Of a stretch of DNA of 64,000 nucleotides, positions 23,812 to 30,981 are shown one piece after another. Origin of the DNA: an uncultured Christensenella sp. Lineage in GTDB: Bacteria; Bacillota; Clostridia; Christensenellales; Borkfalkiaceae. The position numbers and the translations under genes were made by a program. Under the pieces are notes generated by a model that saw nothing but the letters and a program-made list of their open reading frames with translations, did not search any database and was not told where the DNA came from. The number at the start of each line of letters is the position of its first letter. The first letter of the stretch is position 1. Where the stretch lies: assembly GCA_910586365.1 (NCBI GenBank), contig CAJUGP010000001.1, positions 15,629 through 79,628 of the forward strand, read 5' to 3'.

Positions 23812-24960
23812 ATGACGGTCGGATTAAAAGACGGTTTGAAACTTGCAGGCGTTGCGATCGTTTGTTTCTGCGCCGTATTCGTATGTACGTTTATGCTTAA
23901 CTTTTACCTCGACGTTGCGCCGCTGCGCGATACGGTAAGCGAAGAGGCAATCGCCCTTTACGAGGCGCAGCTCGCCACGGCAAAATTTTGCTCGGCGATC
24001 ACGGGCGGCGTTCTTTCGCTCACCGCCGCCGTCATGCTGCTTTTTTACCTGCGGCTCTATATCGACGCGCACGCCGCGCAGTTAGGCGTTCTGAAAGCGC
24101 TCGGCTATTCGCGTTTTCAAATTTGCCGCGGGTTTTGGGTGTTCGGGCTGAGCGTGTTTCTCGGCTGCGCCGCGGGTTTTGGCGGCGGTTGGGCGGCGAT
24201 GCGTTATATTTACGACAGTTTACTGATCGAAGGAATGGGCGCGATCGCGCCGCGTTTCCACACCGAACTTCTCTTCGCGCTCGTCGCCGCGCCGAGTGTA
24301 CTGTTCTCGGCGCTTGCATGCGTTTATCCCTATTTCGTTCTGCGCCGCCCGCCCTTGGAGCTGATCCGCGCAAACGGGAAAAAACAAAAAAAAGAAAAGC
24401 CCCTTCCGAACAGCAAAAAGGACCGTCCGTTTTTGCGCGAAATGTGTCTTGCCTCGTTAAAAAGCAAAAAACTGCTCGTCTTTTTCGCCGCGTTCTCCTG
24501 CTTCTGTTTCGCCGCCATGACGCAAATGGGATTATCCATGAACGAGCTTACGGACACGGGCGCCGTCATGAGTTATATGATCCTTGCGATCGGGCTGGTG
24601 CTCGCCGCCGTTACCGCGATCTTATGCGTCGCCGCGCTGCTGCGCGCCAACCGAAAAAACATCGCGCTCATGAAGGCGTTCGGCTATTCCTTAAAGCAAT
24701 GCGTTCTTTGCGTGCTGGGCGGCTATCTGCCCTTTGCGATTTTGGGGTTTGCCCTCGGAACGGTCTACCAATACGGACTGCTTATGCTCATGATCAACGT
24801 CGTGTTTGCAGGCGTGGAAAGCATACCCTCATATTCCTTTAACGTTCCCGTGTTTTTCATGACGCTCGCCGCCTTTCTCTTAAGTTACGCCCTTTTGACG
24901 ACGTTGTTTGCGCGAAAGATCGGCAAGGTACCCGTAAAAGAAATCATGCTCGAAGAGTAA
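23812..24960 (+). CDS. FtsX-like ABC transporter permease
   Basis: A 382-residue membrane protein with about eight transmembrane segments in two similar halves. Each half carries the FtsX-domain signature near a cytoplasmic loop: AQLGVLKALGYSRFQICRGF in the first and IALMKAFGYSLKQCVLCVLGGY in the second, so it is a tandem of two FtsX-type units in one chain. The linker between halves is basic (KKQKKEKPLPNSKKDR). It is shorter than MacB- or BceB-type proteins and has no large extracellular domain, only about 40 residues after the first helix. The ATG at 23812 follows the ATPase stop by 2 nt. It completes the TetR-regulated exporter module. Confidence 0.85.
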   Translation: MTVGLKDGLKLAGVAIVCFCAVFVCTFMLNFYLDVAPLRDTVSEEAIALYEAQLATAKFCSAITGGVLSLTAAVMLLFYLRLYIDAHAAQLGVLKALGYSRFQICRGFWVFGLSVFLGCAAGFGGGWAAMRYIYDSLLIEGMGAIAPRFHTELLFALVAAPSVLFSALACVYPYFVLRRPPLELIRANGKKQKKEKPLPNSKKDRPFLREMCLASLKSKKLLVFFAAFSCFCFAAMTQMGLSMNELTDTGAVMSYMILAIGLVLAAVTAILCVAALLRANRKNIALMKAFGYSLKQCVLCVLGGYLPFAILGFALGTVYQYGLLMLMINVVFAGVESIPSYSFNVPVFFMTLAAFLLSYALLTTLFARKIGKVPVKEIMLEE

Positions 24961-24990
24961 AAAAATCCCCCGTAAAACGGGGGTTTTTTA
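24961..24990. terminator. Bidirectional terminator after permease and ATP-grasp gene
   Basis: Stem ATCCCCCGT with ACGGGGGTT, A run before and T run after; it overlaps the 3' end of the convergent ATP-grasp gene. Confidence 0.85.
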
Positions 24991-25827
24991 TGTTCCTTCC
25001 ATTTGCCCGACGATATGTTCGGCGTAAATTTTTGCCACGTTGACGCCCGTTACGCGCTCCGTTGCGGCAAAAAACGCGTTGGAGTTGACCTCGCAGACCC
25101 AAAATCCCTCTTCCCCGAAGAGCAAGTCGATCCCGCAGTAATCAAGTCCGATTTGCCGCGCGACCCGCTCGCAAAGCGTTTTGGTTTGTTCGTCGAGCGC
25201 GAACGGTTCGCCCCCGCCGCCCGCCGCCACGTTGGAAAGAAAGCCTTTCCCCGTCCGCTTCATGGCGCAGCGCGCTTTGCCGCCGATCACGATCACGCGA
25301 ACGTCCTTTCCGTAACTCGTTTTGATAAATTTCTGAAACAAATGCGGTTTGTTCTGCAATTTTTTGCTTATCGCTTGTAGCTGCACGCGGTTTTCGACGA
25401 AATACACCCCTTTTCCGAGCGATCCGAAACATTCCTTGACGACGAGCGGAAACCCGAGTTCGCGTTCGACGCGGGCAAGCAAGCGTTCGTTTACGTCTAT
25501 CTCGGGCGTGTAACAAAGCGGTGCGGAAATCGTTTCGGGTACGGGGAAGCCCTGCAACGCAAGGCAGGTCAGCATTTTATCGTCGCACGTTTCGATCGCC
25601 GCGGCGCGGTTGAAAAGGCGCAGCCCCTGCCCTTCGAGCCGCCGCGCGCAATACTTATCCTTATCCAGATAGACGCAGAAATCATAATCCGCGCGCGAAT
25701 CGATGCACGCATTGCGCACAAGATCGACGGTTACGTTTAATTTTTGCAATTCTTCGCGCAGACGGCGGGGCTGGTATAGCTCGCTTTCGGACTGCGTATA
25801 AGCATTAATCAAGATCAACCCTTTCAA
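24988..25827 (-). CDS. RimK-like ATP-grasp ligase
   Basis: The 279-residue protein has the ATP-grasp fold of the RimK family (alpha-L-glutamate ligases that modify ribosomal protein S6, cofactors or peptides). Seen: a central FPLVVKECFGSLGKGV phosphate-binding loop, the FQKFIKTSYGKDVRVIVIGG segment, and metal/ATP residues in GIDLLFGEEGFWVCEVNSNA. The N-terminal domain (LINAYTQSESE...) matches clostridial homologues whose product is not established. The start is TTG at 25827 with GGAGAG about 8 nt upstream; no ATG lies near. It lies downstream of hom but behind its terminator. What is ligated cannot be told from the sequence. Confidence 0.8.
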   Translation of the reverse strand: MKGLILINAYTQSESELYQPRRLREELQKLNVTVDLVRNACIDSRADYDFCVYLDKDKYCARRLEGQGLRLFNRAAAIETCDDKMLTCLALQGFPVPETISAPLCYTPEIDVNERLLARVERELGFPLVVKECFGSLGKGVYFVENRVQLQAISKKLQNKPHLFQKFIKTSYGKDVRVIVIGGKARCAMKRTGKGFLSNVAAGGGGEPFALDEQTKTLCERVARQIGLDYCGIDLLFGEEGFWVCEVNSNAFFAATERVTGVNVAKIYAEHIVGQMEGT

Positions 25828-25840
25828 AACGTTCTCTCCA

Positions 25841-25870
25841 TAAAAAAAGCGGGAACATGCGTTCCCGCTC
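25841..25870 (-). terminator. Terminator of hom
   Basis: Stem AGCGGGAAC (25848-25856) with GTTCCCGCT (25861-25869), U run on the minus strand. Confidence 0.9.
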
Positions 25871-25878
25871 GGTATTCG

Positions 25879-27159
25879 TTACGAAACGACGCGCAAGACA
25901 CGCTCGACGGACGCCACTTCCAACGCGTTGATTTTTGCGACCGCGTTATGAATGGCTGCTTCGTGCGTTTCGTGCGTGACAAGCGTGATCGTCGCTTTGT
26001 CGTTCTCGTCGCCCACCTTCTGCAATACTTCGTCAAGCGAAATATTGTTCGAGCCGAGGATCGACGTGATTTTGGCGAACACCCCCGTTTTATCGGTTGC
26101 GGATATGCGCAGATAATACGCGCTGCGGTAATCCTTGGCGAATTTAACGCCCTTTTCGGCTTTTTCCTCGTTTTTGAACGTCGAATATTTATTTTCCGCA
26201 TGCGTTGCGGCAAAAATAACGTCGCTCACGATCGCGCTGCCCGTGGGAAGCGCGCCCGCGCCTCTGCCGTAGAGCATGACGTCGTCCACGCTGTCGCCCG
26301 TGAGATAAACGGCGTTAAAGCTGTCGTTCACGGCGGCAAGGGGATGATCGGCTTTGACGAAGGTCGGATGCACGCGCACCTCAATGCCGTCTTTGGTCTG
26401 TTTGCCGATCGCAAGCAGTTTAATGCGGTAGCCGAGTTTTTTACCGTCGGCAATGTCCTCCTGCGTCACGCCCGAAATTCCCTCGCGCGAAACTTCCGAG
26501 AGCGGCACTTTGGTATGGAACGCAAGCGAAGAGAGAATGGAGAGCTTATATGCCGCGTCGTAGCCCTCCACGTCGGAAGTGGGATCGGCTTCCGCATATC
26601 CCAAACGCTGCGCTTCTTTGAGCGCGGATTCGTACGATTCGCCCCCGTTCGACATTTTCGTGAGGATATAGTTGGTCGTGCCGTTGATGATCCCCATCAT
26701 CGAAGTGATATGGTTTGCCTGCACGCCGTCGAGCAGCGTGCGGATCACGGGAACGCCGCCCACGCAGCTCGCCTCGAAATAAAGCCCTGCATTGTGCGCT
26801 TTCGCCGCGTGTTCAAGCTCGTGCGAGTATTTGCAGACAAGTTCCTTATTGGACGTGACGACGGTTTTCCCCGCGTTCAGCGCGGCGAGCACGAATTCTC
26901 TTGCGACCCCCACGCCGCCGATCACTTCCACAACGATGTTCACGTCGGGATTGGTGACGACTTCCGCAATATTAGAGGCGATTTTCTCTTCGGGAATGCC
27001 GAGCGCTATCGCGCGCTCGCGGTTGATTTCGAGCACGTTTTCGACCGAAATGTCCACTCCCTGCGTTTTTTGGTAAAACTCTCTGTGTTCGGCAAGAATT
27101 TTGTACGTTCCGCCGCCGACCACGCCCAGCCCTAAAATTGCAACACCGACTTTTTTCAT
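25879..27159 (-). CDS. hom: Homoserine dehydrogenase
   Basis: The 426-residue enzyme reduces aspartate semialdehyde to homoserine, feeding methionine and threonine synthesis. It has an N-terminal Rossmann fold (LGLGVVGGGTY near residues 9-19), the catalytic domain with conserved ATSDVEGYDAAYKLSIL-type segment (shown here as DPTSDVEGYDAAYK), and a C-terminal ACT domain (about 345-426, YYLRISATDKTGVFAKI onward) that usually gives feedback inhibition by threonine. The ATG at 27159 has GGAAGGAG 7 nt upstream; a TTG eight codons earlier overlaps that site. coaX ends 32 nt upstream on the same strand, so hom may share the panT promoter. Confidence 0.95.
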   Translation of the reverse strand: MKKVGVAILGLGVVGGGTYKILAEHREFYQKTQGVDISVENVLEINRERAIALGIPEEKIASNIAEVVTNPDVNIVVEVIGGVGVAREFVLAALNAGKTVVTSNKELVCKYSHELEHAAKAHNAGLYFEASCVGGVPVIRTLLDGVQANHITSMMGIINGTTNYILTKMSNGGESYESALKEAQRLGYAEADPTSDVEGYDAAYKLSILSSLAFHTKVPLSEVSREGISGVTQEDIADGKKLGYRIKLLAIGKQTKDGIEVRVHPTFVKADHPLAAVNDSFNAVYLTGDSVDDVMLYGRGAGALPTGSAIVSDVIFAATHAENKYSTFKNEEKAEKGVKFAKDYRSAYYLRISATDKTGVFAKITSILGSNNISLDEVLQKVGDENDKATITLVTHETHEAAIHNAVAKINALEVASVERVLRVVS

Positions 27160-27191
27160 GTTTATCTCCTTCCCGACGCGCAAAACAAGCG

Positions 27192-27977
27192 TTACGCCTG
27201 ATCCGCCGCGTTCAAATCGTATAAATATTTCAACCCGTCTAACGTGAGCAGTTTATCGATCACGTTAATGCAACGCGTTTCCCGCGCGATCGTTTCGGAA
27301 AATCCGCCCGTCGCCACCGTAACGAGTTCGTCCGTTCCAAGCTCCTTTCGGATACGCTTGACGATATATTCCACCAACCCCACGAACCCGAACACGATGC
27401 CCGCCTGCATATTGGTAACGGTGTTGGTTGCGATCACGCTTTTGGGTGCTTCGATCTCCACGCGCGGCAGTTTCGCCGTGCCGCTCACGAGCGAATCGAG
27501 CGACCCGCGAATGCCGGGCGCGATCACGCCGCCGATAAATTCGCCCTTGTCGTTGATAATGTTAAAGGTCGTCGCCGTACCGAAATCGATGACGACGAGG
27601 GGCGCGCCCTTGAAATACTTTTTGATGGCGGAAACGTTGTTGACGATGCGATCCGCCCCCACCTCGCGCGCATTGTCCGCCCGCATCTTCAAGCCCGTTT
27701 TCAGCCCCGGTTCTATTTTATAAGGTTTGATGCCCAAATATACTTTGAGCATATGTTCGATTGTATAATCGAGCGACGGCACGACGGACGAAAAGATCCC
27801 GCCCGTGATCGCGCCTTTTTGCACACCGTTCGTAGACAGCATGGCGGAAAGCGTGACGCCGTATTCATCGGAAGTCCGTTTTAAGTCGGTTGCAACGCGA
27901 AAGGAAAATTTTAACCCCTCTTCGCCGTAAACCGCATATTTTATATTGGTATTCCCGATATCGATGCAGATGATCAT
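27192..27977 (-). CDS. coaX: Type III pantothenate kinase
   Basis: The 261-residue ASKHA-fold kinase phosphorylates pantothenate, the first step of coenzyme A synthesis; type III enzymes need a monovalent cation and are not feedback-inhibited by CoA. Motifs: DIGNT at residues 6-10, GADR at 107-110 and VIDFGTATT at 129-137. It overlaps the upstream ECF transporter gene by 4 nt (ATGA), which suggests uptake and phosphorylation of the same vitamin. Confidence 0.95.
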   Translation of the reverse strand: MIICIDIGNTNIKYAVYGEEGLKFSFRVATDLKRTSDEYGVTLSAMLSTNGVQKGAITGGIFSSVVPSLDYTIEHMLKVYLGIKPYKIEPGLKTGLKMRADNAREVGADRIVNNVSAIKKYFKGAPLVVIDFGTATTFNIINDKGEFIGGVIAPGIRGSLDSLVSGTAKLPRVEIEAPKSVIATNTVTNMQAGIVFGFVGLVEYIVKRIRKELGTDELVTVATGGFSETIARETRCINVIDKLLTLDGLKYLYDLNAADQA

Positions 27978-28657
27978 GTTTGATTGTCCTTCGCCTGCGG
28001 CTGTTCGTCCGCCGCTTTGTTCTCGATGCTCTCTTCCTGCAATGCGACTGCCTTTTTTCTTTTCCCGATTTGTTTCTCAACGACGAGCACCACGCGGTGA
28101 ATGGCAGGCGCAAGCACGACGTTTAAGGCAAATTCGATAAAGAAATTAAAGGTCACAATGCTGACGAGAATGAATACGAAAAGGTTCACCCCTTCCGGAT
28201 TGATGCTTTGAATGGTATTCGGCATGCAAAGGCAACCGATAATGAACAAAATCGTGTTGACTACGGGAACAAGCCCTGCCGCTACGAAGGTTGCCGCAAG
28301 TTTATTCTTTTTGGCGACGACGCCGTACAGCAACCCCGCCACAGCACCCGCAACGGTCGTTTTGAGAACGCAGGTGAACGTCGTCACCACGGGACTGCCG
28401 TTCCAAATCACCGTGTAAAAAGAAACCGTACCCACGATCACCTGAATGAGCACCACGATGCCGCATGCAAATCCGAGCAGCGCGCCGCCCCATAATCCGA
28501 ACAAAATTGCGCCGAGCGCAATCGGGATCAGCGTAAAATTGAGCTGTACCGGTCCGATCACGATCGTGCCGCCGACTGCCTGCAACACGATGACGAGCGC
28601 GAGTAGAACGCCCAAATAGGCGACGTTCTTAGCCGAAAAGAACTTCTTCTTTTCCAT
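27974..28657 (-). CDS. panT: ECF transporter S component, probably pantothenate
   Basis: A 227-residue membrane protein with six predicted helices and the S-component pattern (AYLGVLLALVIVLQ..., then NFTLIPIALGAILFGLWGGALLGFACG), which binds a vitamin and docks on the shared EcfAA'T energising module encoded elsewhere. The substrate is inferred from the 4-nt overlap with coaX: pantothenate. The last 30 residues are polar and basic-acidic, a cytoplasmic tail. GGAGGTAA ribosome-binding site 8 nt upstream. The mRNA leader from the promoter at 28778-28806 is about 110 nt; I see no known riboswitch in it. Confidence 0.8.
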   Translation of the reverse strand: MEKKKFFSAKNVAYLGVLLALVIVLQAVGGTIVIGPVQLNFTLIPIALGAILFGLWGGALLGFACGIVVLIQVIVGTVSFYTVIWNGSPVVTTFTCVLKTTVAGAVAGLLYGVVAKKNKLAATFVAAGLVPVVNTILFIIGCLCMPNTIQSINPEGVNLFVFILVSIVTFNFFIEFALNVVLAPAIHRVVLVVEKQIGKRKKAVALQEESIENKAADEQPQAKDNQT

Positions 28658-28777
28658 ATGAAATTACCTCCATCGGATTCGCTTTCCGCGATATCCGTAG
28701 ACAAAAATAAGTATTGATCGCCGTTTATCAAGATGAAACCGTTGCCGTATTTCTCTAAAACCGCACGACCTTCCTTT

Positions 28778-28806
28778 ATTATAGCAAAAGCAAATTCATT
28801 TTGCAA
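28778..28806 (-). promoter_or_regulatory. Promoter of panT-coaX
   Basis: TTGCAA (28801-28806), 17 bp, TATAAT (28778-28783) on the minus strand. Confidence 0.75.
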
Positions 28807-28826
28807 CTAAATGACAGGAACATTTT

Positions 28827-28855
28827 TTGCATGCGGAAACATAATATTTTATAGA
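28827..28855 (+). promoter_or_regulatory. Possible promoter of the Cys-rich small protein
   Basis: TTGCAT (28827-28832), 17 bp, TATAGA (28850-28855). The upstream half overlaps nothing but lies close to the divergent panT promoter. A sporulation sigma factor is not excluded. Confidence 0.4.
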
Positions 28856-28909
28856 CAACCGTCAGAGAAACAAACTTACATACTCTGCGGCGAACAAGGA
28901 GGAAAAACT

Positions 28910-29119
28910 ATGAATTGCTTCTTACAAGGCAACAACTGTCTCTGGATACTCATTATCCTGCTCATTCTCGGAACGTGCTCGAACGTGTTCAACTCGAGCG
29001 TGTTTACGGGTTGCGGGTGGCCCATCGTCGCGGCTTTGGCGTATTGCATGTGCAAAAACGGCACGCTCGGCGCCATCTTCGGAAAAGGCTGCGGCTGCGG
29101 TTGCGGCTGCAACGGCTAA
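28910..29119 (+). CDS. Cys-rich small membrane protein
   Basis: A 69-residue protein that I do not recognise by name. It starts MNCFLQGNNC, has a hydrophobic helix (about residues 11-22, LWILIILLILG), a second hydrophobic stretch (about 35-46) and ends in GKGCGCGCGCNG with alternating Cys-Gly. Nine cysteines in 69 residues. A strong AAGGAGG ribosome-binding site 7 nt upstream supports it as a real gene. Alternating Cys-Gly tails suggest metal binding or cross-linking, as in some spore-coat-like proteins; this is inference. The 3' end lies in a 20-bp perfect palindrome (29111-29130) and is followed by a strong terminator. Confidence 0.75.
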   Translation: MNCFLQGNNCLWILIILLILGTCSNVFNSSVFTGCGWPIVAALAYCMCKNGTLGAIFGKGCGCGCGCNG

Positions 29120-29130
29120 GCTTAGCCGTT
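29111..29130. repeat. 20-bp perfect palindrome at gene end
   Basis: AACGGCTAAG is followed directly by its reverse complement CTTAGCCGTT. It spans the last codons and stop of the Cys-rich gene. It could form a cruciform or a short hairpin ahead of the terminator. Confidence 0.7.
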
Positions 29131-29137
29131 CGCGAAG

Positions 29138-29173
29138 AAAAGCCCTTGTCTGTTTCAGACAAGGGCTCTTTTC
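29138..29173. terminator. Terminator between Cys-rich gene and nudF
   Basis: Stem AGCCCTTGTCTG (29141-29152) with CAGACAAGGGCT (29156-29167), A run before, T-rich after; usable in both directions. Confidence 0.9.
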
Positions 29174-29702
29174 ACGCTTTCATGCGCGCGTATCGGTATA
29201 AAGCGACAATGGTTTTCGCGTCGCGGATCTTATCCTCTTCGATCAATTTCAGCGCTTCCTCTACGGGTAGATAAACGACGTTCAGAAATTCCCCTTCGTC
29301 GAGATGCGCCTCGCCTTCCGTCACGTTCACGGCATAATAGATATAAATTTTTTCGTTATCGTAACCGGGCGTCGGGTAGAGCACGTGCCAAAGATCCAAC
29401 CGCTCGGCAAGCAGCCCCGTTTCTTCCGAGAGTTCCCGCGCGGCGCACGTTTCGGGGCGTTCCCCCTCGTTGATTTTTCCCGCGGGGATTTCGAGCAATT
29501 CTTCGCCGTAAGCGTAGCGGAACTGTTTTACGAGCGCAACGCGCCCTTCCTTTACGCACAGCACGCACGCCCCGCCCGTATGCTCGACCACCTCGCGCTT
29601 GCACGGCTTGCCGTCGGGAAGCACGGCGTCGTCGCAGCGCAGCGAAACGATTTTTCCGCGGTATATGTAATTCTTGTTGACGGTTTTTTCGGTCAAATCC
29701 AT
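29172..29702 (-). CDS. nudF: NUDIX hydrolase, ADP-ribose pyrophosphatase type
   Basis: The 176-residue enzyme has the Nudix box GKINEGERPETCAARELSEETGL (positions about 76-98; key residues G, E, R-E-x-x-E-E and G), matching Gx5Ex7REuxEExGu. The sequence around it (VKQFRYAYGEELLEIPAG before the box) is the signature of the ADP-ribose pyrophosphatase subfamily, which cleaves ADP-ribose to AMP and ribose-5-phosphate. AGGTAGGG ribosome-binding site. Stand-alone gene between a terminator and its own promoter. Confidence 0.9.
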   Translation of the reverse strand: MDLTEKTVNKNYIYRGKIVSLRCDDAVLPDGKPCKREVVEHTGGACVLCVKEGRVALVKQFRYAYGEELLEIPAGKINEGERPETCAARELSEETGLLAERLDLWHVLYPTPGYDNEKIYIYYAVNVTEGEAHLDEGEFLNVVYLPVEEALKLIEEDKIRDAKTIVALYRYARMKA

Positions 29703-29734
29703 AAAACTGCCCTACCTTTTCCGTAATAATTATC

Positions 29735-29763
29735 ATTATAGCACAAAAAGTTAAAAATGTTGA
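29735..29763 (-). promoter_or_regulatory. Extended -10 promoter of nudF
   Basis: TGC-TATAAT (TATAAT at 29735-29740) on the minus strand; the -35 region TCAACA (29758-29763, 17-bp spacer) is weak. Confidence 0.55.
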
Positions 29764-29782
29764 ATAAATTTCGGGAAATATC

Positions 29783-29811
29783 TTGATTTTCTTCTTGATT
29801 TTGAGTATAAT
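29783..29811 (+). promoter_or_regulatory. Promoter of HPr-like gene
   Basis: TTGATT (29783-29788), 17 bp, TATAAT (29806-29811). Confidence 0.75.
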
Positions 29812-29844
29812 GTTTGCAATTATGATTTTAGGAGGATTCCTTAA

Positions 29845-30072
29845 ATGAAGTCACTTACGATCTCGCTCGAAGTAGCACAAAGAGTCAAAGAGTTTGTTGC
29901 AATTACCCAAAACTGCGAATGTGAAATTTTGCTCAAAAGCGGCAAATACGTCGTGGACGCGAAATCCATTCTCGGTATTTTCAGCCTTGATTTATCCAAA
30001 CCTCTCACGGTTGAAATTTACAGCGACGACTGCGCCGACCTGCTTGCCAAGCTGAAAAAATTCTCGGCGTAA
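29845..30072 (+). CDS. HPr-like protein without the active-site histidine
   Basis: A 75-residue protein of the HPr fold: the segments CECEILLKSGKYVVDAKSILGIFSLDL and LTVEIYSDD match the HPr beta-alpha pattern (in short, KSxxGvxsL). The first helix of real HPr begins with HARPA, whose His15 is phosphorylated in the sugar phosphotransferase system; here the same place reads SLEVAQRV, with no histidine anywhere. So it cannot carry phosphate in the usual way. A structural or regulatory role, as suggested for Crh-like proteins, is only a guess. Strong AGGAGG ribosome-binding site. A hairpin (30099-30130) separates it from the DUF4364 gene. Confidence 0.7.
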   Translation: MKSLTISLEVAQRVKEFVAITQNCECEILLKSGKYVVDAKSILGIFSLDLSKPLTVEIYSDDCADLLAKLKKFSA

Positions 30073-30098
30073 ACGCCTGCTTCGGCAAATATGCGACA

Positions 30099-30131
30099 AA
30101 GCCGCTTCGAGTGACTCAAGCGGCTTATTCC
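30099..30131 (+). terminator. Hairpin after HPr-like gene
   Basis: AAGCCGCTT (30099-30107) pairs with AAGCGGCTT (30118-30126), with GAGT/ACTC extending the stem. The following ATTCCTTTCT is a weak U tract, so termination may be partial. Confidence 0.6.
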
Positions 30132-30162
30132 TTTCTCACCGTGTTGCGAACAAGAGGGCTTT

Positions 30163-30687
30163 ATGCAGGTTAAAGGCGAAACGTCGGTCAACAAATTAAT
30201 CATGCTTTTCGTCTTTGACAAAATGGAGAGCGCCATTTCCGAACGGATTTTGGTCGATATTTGCTCTTCGTCGAACGAATGGCTCAATTATATGGACTGC
30301 GTCGGACTGATTCCGACGCTCATTTCCGACGGTTTTATCTGCGAAATCGCCACGAGCGAAGACCCTCTTTACACGATCACGCCCGAAGGCAGAGAAACGC
30401 TTGCCAATTTCTATATCAATATCTCGCGCAGTCTGCGGGAAGACATCTCGAAATTCATCAAGAAAAACAGCTCGCGTTTTCGCATCAAACAGGATTGCAA
30501 ATCCGATTACTACCAAAATAAAGACGGCACGTATACCGTATTTTTGAAAATTCTTGCCCCCGTTCAGCCTATGTTGGAGCTGAAATTCGTGGTACCGGAT
30601 AAAAAAACCGCAAACGTGATCTATAAAAAATGGGAAGATAAGGCTTTGGAGCTTTATTCCGTCGTTTATGAAACACTTGCAGATTAA
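30163..30687 (+). CDS. DUF4364 family protein (winged-helix-like)
   Basis: A 174-residue cytoplasmic protein. The N-terminal half (NKLIMLFVFDKMESAISE... LIPTLISDGFICEI... YTITPEGRETL) has the look of a winged-helix domain, matching the DUF4364 family common in Clostridia. Function is not established; a DNA-binding regulator is inferred from the fold. AAGAGGG ribosome-binding site about 5 nt upstream. The next gene (TSCPD) starts 12 nt after its stop and is probably cotranscribed. Confidence 0.75.
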   Translation: MQVKGETSVNKLIMLFVFDKMESAISERILVDICSSSNEWLNYMDCVGLIPTLISDGFICEIATSEDPLYTITPEGRETLANFYINISRSLREDISKFIKKNSSRFRIKQDCKSDYYQNKDGTYTVFLKILAPVQPMLELKFVVPDKKTANVIYKKWEDKALELYSVVYETLAD

Positions 30688-30699
30688 AGAGGATACATT

Positions 30700-30948
30700 A
30701 TGATTACCTATTCGACAAACGGAACTTGCAGCAAACAGATCATTTTCGATTTAGATTCGGAAAACAAGATTCACAACGTGAAATTTATCGGCGGATGCAG
30801 CGGCAATCTGCAAGGGATCAGCCGCCTGGTCGAAGGAAAAACGCCCGACGAGGTCGTTCCCCTTCTCAAAGGCATTCGCTGCCGCATGAACACGTCGTGC
30901 CCCGATCAGCTTGCCAAAGCCCTTACGCCCTATCTGAAAAACGAATAA
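30700..30948 (+). CDS. TSCPD-domain protein (TIGR03905 type)
   Basis: The 82-residue protein has the exact hallmark sequence TSCPD near its C-terminus (NTSCPDQLAKAL), the GGCSGNLQGISRLVEGK segment and four cysteines. Stand-alone TSCPD proteins of this size are widespread in Firmicutes; the same domain ends some B12-dependent ribonucleotide reductases, where its cysteines may carry electrons or bind a metal. The role of the stand-alone form is not known. AAGAGG ribosome-binding site; terminator follows. Confidence 0.85.
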   Translation: MITYSTNGTCSKQIIFDLDSENKIHNVKFIGGCSGNLQGISRLVEGKTPDEVVPLLKGIRCRMNTSCPDQLAKALTPYLKNE

Positions 30949-30950
30949 CG

Positions 30951-30981
30951 AAAACCGCGCTTTGAAAGCGCGGTTTTTTTA
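30951..30981. terminator. Bidirectional terminator after TSCPD gene and sdaA
   Basis: Stem AAAACCGCGCTT with AAGCGCGGTTTT around a short loop, T run on the plus strand and A run for the convergent sdaA. Confidence 0.9.

Noticed and set aside
28558..28806. An 82-codon frame upstream of panT (minus strand) with protein-like sequence
   Set aside because: It starts upstream of the panT promoter, runs through it and into panT in another frame, and has no start with a ribosome-binding site.
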